Assembly (NCBI GenBank): GCA_016781115.1
Contig: JADDQX010000070.1
Coordinates: forward strand, 1 to 10,611
Origin: Actinomycetota bacterium
Lineage (GTDB): Bacteria; Actinomycetota; CADDZG01; WHSQ01
Direction of reading: 5' to 3'
Length of the DNA stretch: 10,611 nucleotides
The translations under genes and the position numbers were made by a program. Below the pieces are notes generated by a model. That model saw only the letters and a list, made by a program, of their open reading frames with translations. It was not told where the DNA came from and did not search any database. The stretch's first letter is position 1. Every line of letters begins with the position of its first letter. Below are positions 1 to 6,194 of the stretch, in pieces.

Positions 1-1
1 C

Positions 2-388
2 GACGAGCGCGAACACGTGTGGCGAGAGCGGCTACATCAAGCGGACAAGATTCACCTCCGCGCCTGGGTTGCCACCAGGGGCCGAGAGACGATCGGATTC
101 GTTACCACGGGCGCCTCGCGCGACGAAGATCTTCCTCCCGGTCTCCACGAGCTGAGCGCTCTTTACCTCATCCCATCGATGTGGCGCCGAGGGATCGGAT
201 CCGGGTTGCTGACAACAGCGGAGGAGGCCTTTAAGGCAGCCGGCGTTCGTGAATCGATCCTGTGGGTACTCGAAGGCAACGAGGCAGCCAGGGCGTTCTA
301 TGAGCGACGCGGGTGGAGCGCCCAGAAACGGGATCCATCCTTCAGGGAGTTCGACACGCCCGCGGTGCGGTACATGAAGACCTTCTAG
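2..388 (+). CDS. GNAT family N-acetyltransferase, 5'-truncated by window edge
   Basis: This is the C-terminal part of a Gcn5-related N-acetyltransferase, which transfers the acetyl group of acetyl-CoA to an amine; the substrate is unknown. The frame is open to the left edge (codons before the first GTG at 17 read DEREH), so the true start lies outside the window. Visible GNAT motifs are beta4/motif A, ELSALYLIPSMWRRGIGSGLL-like, with the acetyl-CoA pyrophosphate loop RRGIGSG, and motif B, WVLEGNEAARAFYERRGW, which ends in the usual FYERxGW. The segment WRERL near the visible N terminus normally lies some 20-35 residues inside such proteins, which supports truncation. It ends in a TAG stop and no gene follows closely on this strand. 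Family assignment is firm; function beyond acetyl transfer is not. Confidence 0.9.
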   Translation, partial: DEREHVWRERLHQADKIHLRAWVATRGRETIGFVTTGASRDEDLPPGLHELSALYLIPSMWRRGIGSGLLTTAEEAFKAAGVRESILWVLEGNEAARAFYERRGWSAQKRDPSFREFDTPAVRYMKTF

Positions 389-420
389 ATCCTTGGCGGG
401 GCATCCGTCGAAGACGTCCC

Positions 421-564
421 TCAGTGTGCGAACCAGCGCGAGTTCTGGTTGGATGGGAAGGTCGTAATCGGATGGTCCTCCTTAAGGGTGCCGCCTGGCC
501 CCAGCCATTCACGCGCGCCGTTTCTTCGTAGCGCTTCACGAGCCAAAGCCGGAACACGGAGCAA
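421..564 (-). CDS. Possible 47-aa small protein (uncertain)
   Basis: Below normal ORF cut-offs, this frame reads from a TTG at 564 (alternative TTG at 546) to TGA at 421. The product is polar and low in repeats; its tail includes REWLGPGGTLKEDHP and ends NQNSRWFAH. The first 29 bases overlap the end of the 68-aa membrane protein gene, which is compatible with translational coupling. A stop lies just upstream in frame, so it cannot be longer. There is no convincing ribosome site, and third-position GC is only moderate, so it may be a chance frame or a remnant. The composition looks more protein-like than the competing frames here, which are Arg/Ser/Pro rich. I do not recognise a family. Confidence 0.25.
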   Translation of the reverse strand: MLRVPALAREALRRNGAREWLGPGGTLKEDHPITTFPSNQNSRWFAH

Positions 565-742
565 GAGCGAGAGCAGCCGCCGTCATCGCTACGGCCAAGC
601 CGACAACGATCCGCAGCGGGGTTGATCCCCAGCGCTCCGAACCAACTCGACCTTCGCGGCTGGAGTCATGGATGGCGAATCCCAGAAGCATCAGCGCGCT
701 GGCAACGATGACTCCAACCGCTAACAACCAACCTCCACTCAT
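536..742 (-). CDS. Small two-helix membrane protein, hypothetical
   Basis: A 68-residue protein with two clear membrane segments (about residues 4-24, WLLAVGVIVASALMLLGFAI, and 43-62, LRIVVGLAVAMTAAALALA). A 17-residue charged loop rich in Arg, Glu, Ser and Gly separates them. That pattern is hard to obtain by chance and distinguishes this frame from its overlapping competitors. The ATG at 742 is preceded on the minus strand by TAGAGT (757-752), a TANNNT-type -10 box, 9 bases before the start, and by no strong Shine-Dalgarno sequence, so the message may be leaderless or nearly so. A possible 47-aa ORF overlaps its end. Function unknown. Confidence 0.5.
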   Translation of the reverse strand: MSGGWLLAVGVIVASALMLLGFAIHDSSREGRVGSERWGSTPLRIVVGLAVAMTAAALALAPCSGFGS

Positions 743-855
743 CCCGTCGGGACTCTAAACATGACAAACCCCCAGCAGCTATTCCGATGCTTCCGCAAGG
801 GTCAGGCCTCTTGCGCCGACCGGTGCGTTCGACGCCCTGTGCCGCAGCGCATACC

Positions 856-871
856 GCGCCCGGTCGGGCGC
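856..871. terminator. GC-rich inverted repeat, possible terminator
   Basis: Arms GCGCCCG and CGGGCGC form a perfect 7-bp inverted repeat around GT. It lies about 155 bases beyond the stop of the minus-strand secreted-protein gene (1027-1569), and no T-run follows. Terminators without a U tract are known in actinobacteria, but this could equally be a chance repeat in GC-rich DNA. Confidence 0.2.
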
Positions 872-932
872 TTGACCTCTAGCGCAACAGCGTCACGCCG
901 ACATATGTCCAGCTCCGGACGGGGTAGGCGCT

Positions 933-962
933 TTGACAGGACGTGTGGACCGCACCTAGGTG
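933..962 (+). promoter_or_regulatory. Candidate sigma70-type promoter reading rightward
   Basis: A perfect TTGACA -35 (933-938) is followed after 18 bases by TAGGTG (957-962), a plausible -10 for an actinobacterial housekeeping sigma. Nothing convincing is encoded immediately downstream on the plus strand. The transcript would run antisense into the 3' end of the secreted-protein gene (1027-1569). It may be fortuitous, drive an antisense RNA, or be a relic. Confidence 0.3.
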
Positions 963-1026
963 TTCGCTCGCCTGATGCACGGTCGGGGAATGAAGGAGCG
1001 TCGCCTCTCGAGCTGAGATCGATTCT

Positions 1027-1569
1027 CTACGGCGCCTTCGCGTGGAACGTCCAGGCGACATATTGGCTGCCGAGGTCGAGGAACCCAGAGCATCCTTCCT
1101 CGTCCGCCCAATAAGCCGCGACCCCCAGGTACAGATGGTTGGATGTGGCGGGCCAGCCCACGACAACCTCCCAAGCTCGGACCTGTCCGTTGACGCGGTG
1201 CGGCCGCAACACCCACGGAAGGGGCGATGGCTCTCCTTTCGCGTGGCCGTTCTTCTTTACACCCCGCCAGCGATAGGCCTCGATCTCCATAGGCACAGCG
1301 TCCTTGTGCAAGCGAACGACCACGGGTTCGCCCGGGCGATGTTCTAGCGCGGACGGAAAGGTCGGAAAGCCGCTACCGAAGCTGGCCCCGCAGAACTCGG
1401 GTTCATTGGGATCTTGAGCTAGCCACTGGTCGTGGTAGGCGTGCCCGACTTGCCTTCCATCTTCGAGAAGTAGCGTCGCCCGAGGTGGGCGGTGGTCATG
1501 GGCCACCGCGGGATGCGGGATGGCCGAAGGCAGAATGAGCGAGAGCGCAAGCAAAAGGCGGCGGCGCAT
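1027..1569 (-). CDS. Secreted hypothetical protein, 180 aa
   Basis: The product begins with a textbook Sec signal peptide: MRRR, a hydrophobic core (LLLALSLILPSAI) and an AVA cleavage site at about residues 21-23, leaving a mature protein of about 157 residues starting HDHRPP. The mature part is rich in Trp, Pro and beta-type segments (VVVRLHKD, MEIEAYRW, AWEVVVGWP) and has just two cysteines, C60 and C160, which could form one disulfide. I see no catalytic motif or known domain. The ATG at 1569 is chosen because it places the signal peptide exactly at the N terminus; no ribosome site precedes it. It lies among other minus-strand small genes but is separated from them by about 240 bases on one side and 285 on the other. 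Confidence 0.75.
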   Translation of the reverse strand: MRRRLLLALSLILPSAIPHPAVAHDHRPPRATLLLEDGRQVGHAYHDQWLAQDPNEPEFCGASFGSGFPTFPSALEHRPGEPVVVRLHKDAVPMEIEAYRWRGVKKNGHAKGEPSPLPWVLRPHRVNGQVRAWEVVVGWPATSNHLYLGVAAYWADEEGCSGFLDLGSQYVAWTFHAKAP

Positions 1570-1670
1570 TATGTCTTAACAGTTGGCCGCAGAGTCGTTG
1601 GTTCCTGCCACGTTTGCCGGGACGTCACCGCCATCCATCCTGAAACCGGGACAAGGATCGAATGTTCGAC

Positions 1671-1689
1671 CGGGGGGCCTTAACCCCCG
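1671..1689. terminator. GC hairpin, possible terminator of the 51-aa gene
   Basis: Arms CGGGGG (1671-1676) and CCCCCG (1684-1689) enclose a 7-base loop. On the minus strand it is about 120 bases after the 51-aa gene and 100 bases before the secreted-protein start. There is no T-run. A terminator role is plausible but unproven. I see no gene in 1570-1809. Confidence 0.2.
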
Positions 1690-1809
1690 CATCGACTCTT
1701 CGCCGCGGTAACCGCCCGAGGCACCTGCGTCCACTCGAGACACCTTCGAGCGATGGCACAGAGGGAGTCGCTTTGCGCCGAGTCCGTCGGGGGCCAGATC
1801 GCTGACGGT

Positions 1810-1965
1810 TCATCTCTGAGGCGGAGCACCTTTTTCTTTGACCTCTTGGGCGATCTCAGACCTGAGATCCCGCGACTCTGCGGGAGTGTTCGTTGCGAGC
1901 CCAACCAGCCCCATAACCGAGCGAACGACGCCGTCGAGCACGGCTCTAAGCAAACCCCTTCTCAC
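1810..1965 (-). CDS. Small 51-aa protein, hypothetical
   Basis: A short frame from GTG at 1965 to TGA at 1810. The first 24 residues form an amphipathic or hydrophobic helix with Arg at one end (MRRGLLRAVLDGVVRSVMGL), and residues 25-51 are soluble and charged (ESRDLRSEIAQEVKEKG). That looks like a membrane-associated small protein, not random GC-rich sequence. The start is backed by TAGTTT (1977-1972) exactly 6 bases ahead of the GTG, the spacing of a leaderless actinobacterial promoter; an in-frame stop (1977-1975) rules out a longer version. The overlapping frames on both strands are Arg/Ser/Pro rich and less convincing. No family is recognised; a role in the membrane is inference. Confidence 0.5.
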   Translation of the reverse strand: MRRGLLRAVLDGVVRSVMGLVGLATNTPAESRDLRSEIAQEVKEKGAPPQR

Positions 1966-1971
1966 GTCCTG

Positions 1972-1977
1972 AAACTA
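1972..1977 (-). promoter_or_regulatory. Leaderless-type -10 box for the 51-aa gene
   Basis: TAGTTT on the minus strand, 6 bases before the GTG at 1965. It matches the TANNNT consensus of actinobacterial housekeeping promoters and puts the transcription start at the first base of the start codon. No good -35 is visible. Confidence 0.4.
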
Positions 1978-2059
1978 CTGCGTTCTTGATCATGGCTGAC
2001 AGGTTGGGCGTAGCGGTACCTGGTGGAGTAGAAGTGAGGGAGGCGCCGAAGGACGGTTT

Positions 2060-2353
2060 TTAGCGCGTTAGGCGCCGCACGGAAACGATCTGCATCAGCA
2101 ACAGGAAGGCCAACAAGGGAGCCCCCGCAACCGCGATCCATTGATCGTCCCGCTCCGCCGCGAGTGAGCCGACTAGGACAACTGCTCCAAACGCCACCCA
2201 CACCAGGAGCCCCACACCTTTGGTGAGCGTCCCGTCGAATCCAGGTGGGTTTCCGGCTCGCGCGGGCAAACGCCGTGGCGATGGCGCCGCTATCCACCCC
2301 CACAGAGCGACTGTCGCCATGGCTCCGAATAGAGCTATCAGGACGATCCGCAT
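2060..2353 (-). CDS. Three-helix membrane protein, hypothetical
   Basis: A 97-residue protein made of three hydrophobic segments at about residues 3-23, 46-66 and 72-92, linked by a Pro/Arg loop (APSPRRLPARAGNPPG) and a short acidic turn (AERDDQ), with a basic C terminus (VRRLTR) expected on the cytosolic side. The regular spacing supports a real gene; the longer minus-strand frame that overlaps it is Arg/Ser rich and lacks such structure. The ATG at 2353 puts the first helix directly at the N terminus. No ribosome site is obvious. An 8-base direct repeat AGGCGCCG flanks the stop codon (2041-2048 and 2070-2077). It is divergent from the phosphatase gene at 2494, 140 bases away. Function unknown. 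Confidence 0.65.
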   Translation of the reverse strand: MRIVLIALFGAMATVALWGWIAAPSPRRLPARAGNPPGFDGTLTKGVGLLVWVAFGAVVLVGSLAAERDDQWIAVAGAPLLAFLLLMQIVSVRRLTR

Positions 2354-2481
2354 GCAGACGTGTTCTCACTAACGGCAGGCCTATCCACATTCTGAGATCG
2401 GCGACGCCCGACCTCCGAATGCGGTGCCGATAGCAGATGAGATGAGCCGCCGACGTTCGCGAGAACCCTGCATGTGCTGAT

Positions 2482-2487
2482 TACTCT
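2482..2487 (+). promoter_or_regulatory. Leaderless-type -10 box for the HAD phosphatase
   Basis: TACTCT lies 6 bases before the ATG at 2494, matching TANNNT at leaderless spacing. No Shine-Dalgarno sequence is present between it and the start, which agrees with a transcript that begins at the start codon. No clear -35 is visible. Confidence 0.45.
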
Positions 2488-2493
2488 CTGCGG

Positions 2494-3057
2494 ATGCGCA
2501 TAGCTTTCCTCGATCGAGACGGGACCCTGGTTCCGGAGCAGCCAGACGACGTGTGGTCGACGCTCGATCGACTCGACCTCATCCCCGGAACCACCGAGGC
2601 GCTCAAAAGCTTGCAGCTGCTTGGCTACGAACTGATCCTGATCACCAACCAGTATCCGATCGGTGAAGGAGTCCTGACCCAGAGTCGCTACGACGAGCTA
2701 GCGCAAGGTCTATTAGACGTTTTCACCGACAACGGTATCGACGTGCTTGATGTCTTCTACTGCCCGCATGCGCGCGGCGACGGCTGCGACTGCATCAAAC
2801 CCAGGCCGGGCCTCATCCAGCGAGCCCTGGAGAAGTACCCAGCCACCGAGCTTGAGCGTTCGATCCTGATCGGCGATTCAGACTCGGACATGGAGCTTGC
2901 TATCCATTTCGGCATGAAAGCCTTCGCTCTTCCCGGGTCAGCGCAAGCGGTAATTCATCCCTTAGTGAACCGGGTGGAGACCCTGTCAGATGTTCTCCCG
3001 CAGCTGGCCACGACTACGAATGATTCCCCAGATCAGATGACCCACCCGCTCCAGTAG
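2494..3057 (+). CDS. HAD-IIIA phosphatase, D,D-heptose 1,7-bisphosphate phosphatase (GmhB) type
   Basis: A soluble 187-residue haloacid dehalogenase-superfamily phosphatase. Motif I is FLDRDGTL with nucleophile D7 and acid/base D9; motif II is ITNQ (T51); motif III is K102 in CIKPRPG; motif IV is GDSDSDM (D128, D132) for Mg2+. The insert C90-P-H92 ... C98-D-C100 is the zinc loop of the GmhB/histidinol-phosphatase group, here fully conserved. Length matches the family. GmhB enzymes remove the C7 phosphate of heptose bisphosphate, but no other heptose gene is nearby, so another sugar phosphate or histidinol phosphate is possible. The ATG at 2494 directly precedes motif I. A short polar tail after residue 170 is poorly conserved in such proteins. 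Probably monocistronic. Confidence 0.92.
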   Translation: MRIAFLDRDGTLVPEQPDDVWSTLDRLDLIPGTTEALKSLQLLGYELILITNQYPIGEGVLTQSRYDELAQGLLDVFTDNGIDVLDVFYCPHARGDGCDCIKPRPGLIQRALEKYPATELERSILIGDSDSDMELAIHFGMKAFALPGSAQAVIHPLVNRVETLSDVLPQLATTTNDSPDQMTHPLQ

Positions 3058-3061
3058 AAGG

Positions 3062-3114
3062 CAGTTCGAGCCGGAACTGGACTTAAGCCTTCCGCAGGCC
3101 TGCAGGCTCTTAAG
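3062..3114. repeat. Two inverted repeats ahead of the first sigma gene
   Basis: Just after the phosphatase stop, CAGTTC (3062-3067) pairs with GAACTG (3074-3079) around a 6-base loop, a possible weak terminator without a T-run. Next, a larger dyad spans 3082-3114: CTTAAG at both ends, AGCCT/AGGCT inside, and the perfect palindrome GCAGGCCTGC (3094-3103) at the centre, ending 3 bases before the first possible sigma start. The second dyad could be an operator. GGAAC at 3073-3077 resembles an ECF -35, but I find no matching -10. Confidence 0.3.
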
Positions 3115-3117
3115 AAC

Positions 3118-3642
3118 GTGTTAACAGTGGCTATGGGCGAGGGTGGGTTGGTTAGCGACACCTGGGGGGTGAAGGCGACCGAGGCGGACCGCGGCTTCGC
3201 ATCCTTCTACGGCTCGAACTTCGAGACCATCCTGGCGGCGACCAGGGCCTTCACCACCGATCCCGATCTCGCCCGCGACTCGGCGCAGGAGGCGTTCGCC
3301 CGCGCCCTGCATCACTGGAGACGGATCAGCGACCAGCCCTGGGCAGTCGGGTGGGTGATCAAGACAGCGATCAATCACTGCCGGCGCCAGGCAAAGAGAC
3401 GTCCGTCGGTTGAGCAACCGGCTTCAGTCATCGACTCAGGCCTCGGTGAGCGATTGGATCTCGTCGCCGCACTGCGAAGACTTCCTGCACGCCGCCGGAT
3501 GGCGGTCGTGCTGTTCTACATAGGCGATCACTCGATCGCGGACACCGCGCAGGTGATGGGCTTGTCGGAAGGTGCGGTGCGCGCACATCTCACGCTCGCG
3601 CGTCAGGACCTTCGCAGATACCTGGAGGGTGCCGATGACTGA
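3118..3642 (+). CDS. ECF-type RNA polymerase sigma factor (first module)
   Basis: A group IV (extracytoplasmic function) sigma factor of 174 residues or fewer, which binds core RNA polymerase and directs it to its own promoter set. Region sigma2 spans about residues 25-95 (FASFYGSNFETIL, then DPDLARDSAQEAFARAL for core binding and -10 melting). Sigma4 spans about 115-168 (ALRRLPARRRMAVVLFYIGD, helix-turn-helix DTAQVMGLSEGAVRAHLTLAR) for the -35. The linker is short and there is no extra C-terminal domain. Start is uncertain: GTG 3118, GTG 3127, ATG 3133, TTG 3148 and GTG 3169 are all in frame ahead of sigma2 and none has a clean ribosome site. Its last 8 bases contain the start of the next gene, so the two are translationally coupled and the partner is probably its anti-sigma factor. 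Confidence 0.93.
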   Translation: MLTVAMGEGGLVSDTWGVKATEADRGFASFYGSNFETILAATRAFTTDPDLARDSAQEAFARALHHWRRISDQPWAVGWVIKTAINHCRRQAKRRPSVEQPASVIDSGLGERLDLVAALRRLPARRRMAVVLFYIGDHSIADTAQVMGLSEGAVRAHLTLARQDLRRYLEGADD

Positions 3643-5386
3643 TGAACTGAACTCGTTCGAGAAGGAGCGCGAATCTCTCGGACCTGCTTTGCGCGCGGGA
3701 CTCAATGCTGGCCGCCACCACGTCGATACCGATCTCGCCGACGTACTCGCGCGGCGGCGTTCCTACCGGCGCAGGACCTGGGTGTTACGCGGCACGGCCG
3801 GAGCCCTTCTACTTGCGGCCGGGCTGGTCAACGGACCGTCGCTCGTCGATCGGCTGTCGGATGCTCGACCTGCAGTGGTCAGCGCGCCGGACGACATACC
3901 CGACCATCGCGCAGCCACGTTCGCGCTCAGAGCGATCGCTCAAGCAGGCTTGATGGATCCGCTCGGGTCCTTCTATGTGTTCGAAGGGACCGAACGCCAA
4001 CAGGACGAGTGGGTCGTGTGGTTCGCATCGTCGGAATGCGTGCGCACCGAAACGATGGAGACGTGCCGCGCCGCCGCGGGCGAAGACGAGCTCGGTAACC
4101 CCCGCCCCGATACACGTCTCAGCGTCGGTGTCACTGACGACGGCGAGATGCGCGTGGTCTCGGTCGAGCGTTCCAGCGGACCGGTGCCTGAAGGCAACCG
4201 CGAACGCCTGCTCGCCTATTCGGAGTGGCCCGCTCCTGTGGAGCCCCATCCCGAGTTCGCGCCGATCCCCGTAACCAAGGGCGATCCCGACGCCGATGGC
4301 GATTCATTGCTCTACCGCGTCGCGAGCTACTGGGCCGGACCGATCCCCGACGAGCGGGTGACGTTCGGTTGCTTCGCCCGCGCATTCGATCAGCGGGATC
4401 AGGTCGTATACGAGTCGCATGCCTTCACCTTCGAGTCGCCGGAGGGAGACTCCCGCCGTAATGGCGGCGTCCTCCACTCTGGATTCCCCGCCGACACGGG
4501 CGCGCAACGGGTCGACATGGTCTGCGATCGGTTCACTGGGCCGGGGTGGACCCTCGCGTCGGAGCCAGAGGTCCGATTCCCCCCCGATGCAGGGTCCGTC
4601 CGCGTGATCGGTGACCTGGTGTGGCAAGACCGAGCCATCATCGGCATCCAGCTGCAGTGCACGACCTCAGTCCTCGACGCCAATGGCCAGGTACTAGGAG
4701 AGGTGACACAACCGAGGTCGGGGCCGTGGCCGCTGGGGGTCGGAGAAGAGCCACCTTTCCGAGACGGCCTCGACGTGATCGTCGACGTGCCCCAAGGGAG
4801 CGCCCCGAGCGACGTGCGCTTCGACTGCGTCGTTCCGAGCCCACCGACGCGTGAGCCTGATGATGAAAGGCCGGCCCCCCCGGAGCCTGATCAAGGGCGC
4901 GAGCCTCCATCGCGACCCCAGCATCCGCCCGAAGGACCGCGCCACGTCGTGGCGGAAGGCACCTTCGAAGGACCCGACTGGGGTGAGCTCGCCGGGCAGC
5001 GCTGGTGGCTTTACGCGTGGCAGGTCGATGGCTGGCGCTGTTGGTCTTTCGCCATCGGCGAAGCTGATAGCGGAGGCCGGTCGTGCGGGCCGCTCGAAGA
5101 CGCGGGGGATGACCAAGAGGTGATCGGCAGTTCCGGAGGAATCCCCAGCGGGATGCACGACTCCGCGGCCTCGATCCTCTACGGCGAACTCGACGAACAC
5201 GTTGCCCGCATCGAGATCCAACTCAGCAGCGGAGCTACTTACGAGGTGCACCCGATCGTGCCCGACGCGGACCTCGGGATCCAGGCGCGTTACTTCGTCG
5301 CGTTCGTCGAACCGAGCGAGTCTTATTCGATCACGGCATATGACGAGGGGGGCAAGGTTCTACAGAAACGCGACTACAAACACTAG
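3635..5386 (+). CDS. Membrane anti-sigma/sensor-like protein with Cys-paired extracytoplasmic repeats
   Basis: A 583-residue protein inferred to hold the preceding sigma factor inactive and sense an envelope signal. Residues 1-48 are cytosolic and end in an Arg patch (ARRRSYRRR); residues 49-68 form one TM helix (TAGALLLAAGL); the rest is exported. There is no HxxxCxxC zinc anti-sigma motif. All eight cysteines (135, 144, 246, 297, 342, 398, 469, 484) are extracytoplasmic. Two similar beta units are visible, about 230-300 and 322-400, each with Cys-(x9-11)-VVYE or VLGE near its start and a second Cys near its end, suggesting intradomain disulfides. A Pro/Glu linker (399-436) leads to a C-terminal domain with WRCWSF and SCGPL. 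ATG 3635 has GGAGG at 3624-3628, 6 bases upstream; the longer frame from 3572 lies inside the sigma gene. Confidence 0.8.
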   Translation: MTDELNSFEKERESLGPALRAGLNAGRHHVDTDLADVLARRRSYRRRTWVLRGTAGALLLAAGLVNGPSLVDRLSDARPAVVSAPDDIPDHRAATFALRAIAQAGLMDPLGSFYVFEGTERQQDEWVVWFASSECVRTETMETCRAAAGEDELGNPRPDTRLSVGVTDDGEMRVVSVERSSGPVPEGNRERLLAYSEWPAPVEPHPEFAPIPVTKGDPDADGDSLLYRVASYWAGPIPDERVTFGCFARAFDQRDQVVYESHAFTFESPEGDSRRNGGVLHSGFPADTGAQRVDMVCDRFTGPGWTLASEPEVRFPPDAGSVRVIGDLVWQDRAIIGIQLQCTTSVLDANGQVLGEVTQPRSGPWPLGVGEEPPFRDGLDVIVDVPQGSAPSDVRFDCVVPSPPTREPDDERPAPPEPDQGREPPSRPQHPPEGPRHVVAEGTFEGPDWGELAGQRWWLYAWQVDGWRCWSFAIGEADSGGRSCGPLEDAGDDQEVIGSSGGIPSGMHDSAASILYGELDEHVARIEIQLSSGATYEVHPIVPDADLGIQARYFVAFVEPSESYSITAYDEGGKVLQKRDYKH

Positions 5387-5708
5387 GCAGAAGCCAGACG
5401 TCCAAGCCTGATCCCCTAGTCGACGAGGTCAACCGTCTCCGAAGGCGAGCGAGCACTCACGAGCGCTCCGTACGGTTCAGGGACGAGCGAACCGCGCTAG
5501 AAAGGGAAGACCTAGCCGCCGAGCAGAGGTGCCTAGCCAGGGAGCTGAGAACGGGACGGCATCTCTATGCCGCGGCCAGGTCGCTTCGAACCCGTTGCTC
5601 CACTCCGAATAGGCCTCAGCCGTAGGTCGACCGCTACTTTTGCATCACGCCAGGCGTCTACTAAACATGATGTTAACGAGGTCGATCGACGCCGCACCAT
5701 GGAGGCCG
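5387..5708. other. Intergenic stretch between the two sigma modules
   Basis: No confident gene. CGGTTC (5473-5478) and GAACCG (5489-5494) form a 6-bp inverted repeat with a 10-base loop, about 90 bases after the first module and possibly its terminator. A plus-strand frame is open from 5344 to a TAG at 5623-5625 and reads like a charged helix (VNRLRRR, ERTALEREDLAAEQ) but has no ATG, GTG or TTG start, so it may be a decayed gene fragment or chance. Promoter elements for the second sigma gene should lie toward the right end. Confidence 0.4.
5635..5640 (+). promoter_or_regulatory. Possible -10 box for the second sigma operon
   Basis: TACTTT matches TANNNT and would start transcription near 5647, giving a leader of about 60 bases to the ATG at 5709. 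No clear -35 is seen, so this is tentative. Confidence 0.2.
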
Positions 5709-6194
5709 ATGGAGTCGCCAACAGCGAGTGATCTCTACCGGGCGCACGCGCCGGGCGCTTTGCGGCTGGCTTATCTGCTCACGGGTGAGATCGAGTCGGC
5801 GCATGACCTGATGCAAGACGCCTTCGTCAAGATGCTGGCCCGACCACATGTGCTCCTGCGAGATGAAGCGTTCGGGGCCTACCTTCGAGTGACGATCGTC
5901 AACCTTTCTCGCAGCCGCTGGCGCCGCATGCGGTTGGAGCAGCGATGGGCTAGAGGCTTGCCCCAGGAGCCTCCACCGGAGGCAGACGGATACGAGCAAC
6001 GCGATCTTCTACGACGCGCGCTTCAGACGCTGCCGGAACGACAACGAGTCGCGATCGTGCTGAGGTACTTCGAGGATCTGACCGAGCAGGAGACCGCCGA
6101 TGCAATGGGAACCAGCGTGCCGGCGATCAAGTCATTGGTCCAGCGGGGAATGGAAACACTGCGGACCCATCTGAAGGACGAACGATATGCCTGA
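5709..6194 (+). CDS. ECF-type RNA polymerase sigma factor (second module, SigE-like)
   Basis: A 161-residue ECF sigma factor. Sigma2 covers about residues 7-75 (DLYRAHAPGALRLAYLLTG, then HDLMQDAFVKML), with the recognition segment up to RSRWRRMRLE. Sigma4 covers about 98-155: the typical LPERQRVAIVLRYFEDLTEQETADAMGTS-type block, where ETADAMGTSVPAIKSLVQRG is the DNA-binding helix-turn-helix. ATG 5709 is chosen because sigma2 begins 7 residues later, as usual, and GGAGG sits at 5701-5705, though only 3 bases away. In-frame starts at 5670, 5667 (ATG) and 5640 (TTG) would add up to 23 residues without homology. The next gene starts within its last 8 bases. It is similar in type to the first sigma factor but clearly diverged in sequence, so the two are not a recent copy. 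Confidence 0.93.
   Translation: MESPTASDLYRAHAPGALRLAYLLTGEIESAHDLMQDAFVKMLARPHVLLRDEAFGAYLRVTIVNLSRSRWRRMRLEQRWARGLPQEPPPEADGYEQRDLLRRALQTLPERQRVAIVLRYFEDLTEQETADAMGTSVPAIKSLVQRGMETLRTHLKDERYA

Noticed and set aside
761..1114. 117-residue plus-strand frame
   Set aside because: Arg/Ser/Pro-rich shadow; its right part is antisense to the secreted-protein gene, which has a clear signal peptide.
1680..1904. 74-residue minus-strand frame
   Set aside because: No protein-like structure; overlaps the better-supported 51-aa gene in another frame.
1962..2390. 142-residue minus-strand frame
   Set aside because: Overlaps the 97-aa membrane protein; composition is Arg/Ser/Gly shadow type without structure.
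3572..3634. N-terminal extension of the first membrane protein
   Set aside because: Lies wholly within the sigma gene; ATG 3635 has a strong ribosome site and gives the expected N terminus.
3809..4249. 146-residue minus-strand frame
   Set aside because: Antisense shadow of the GC-rich membrane protein gene.
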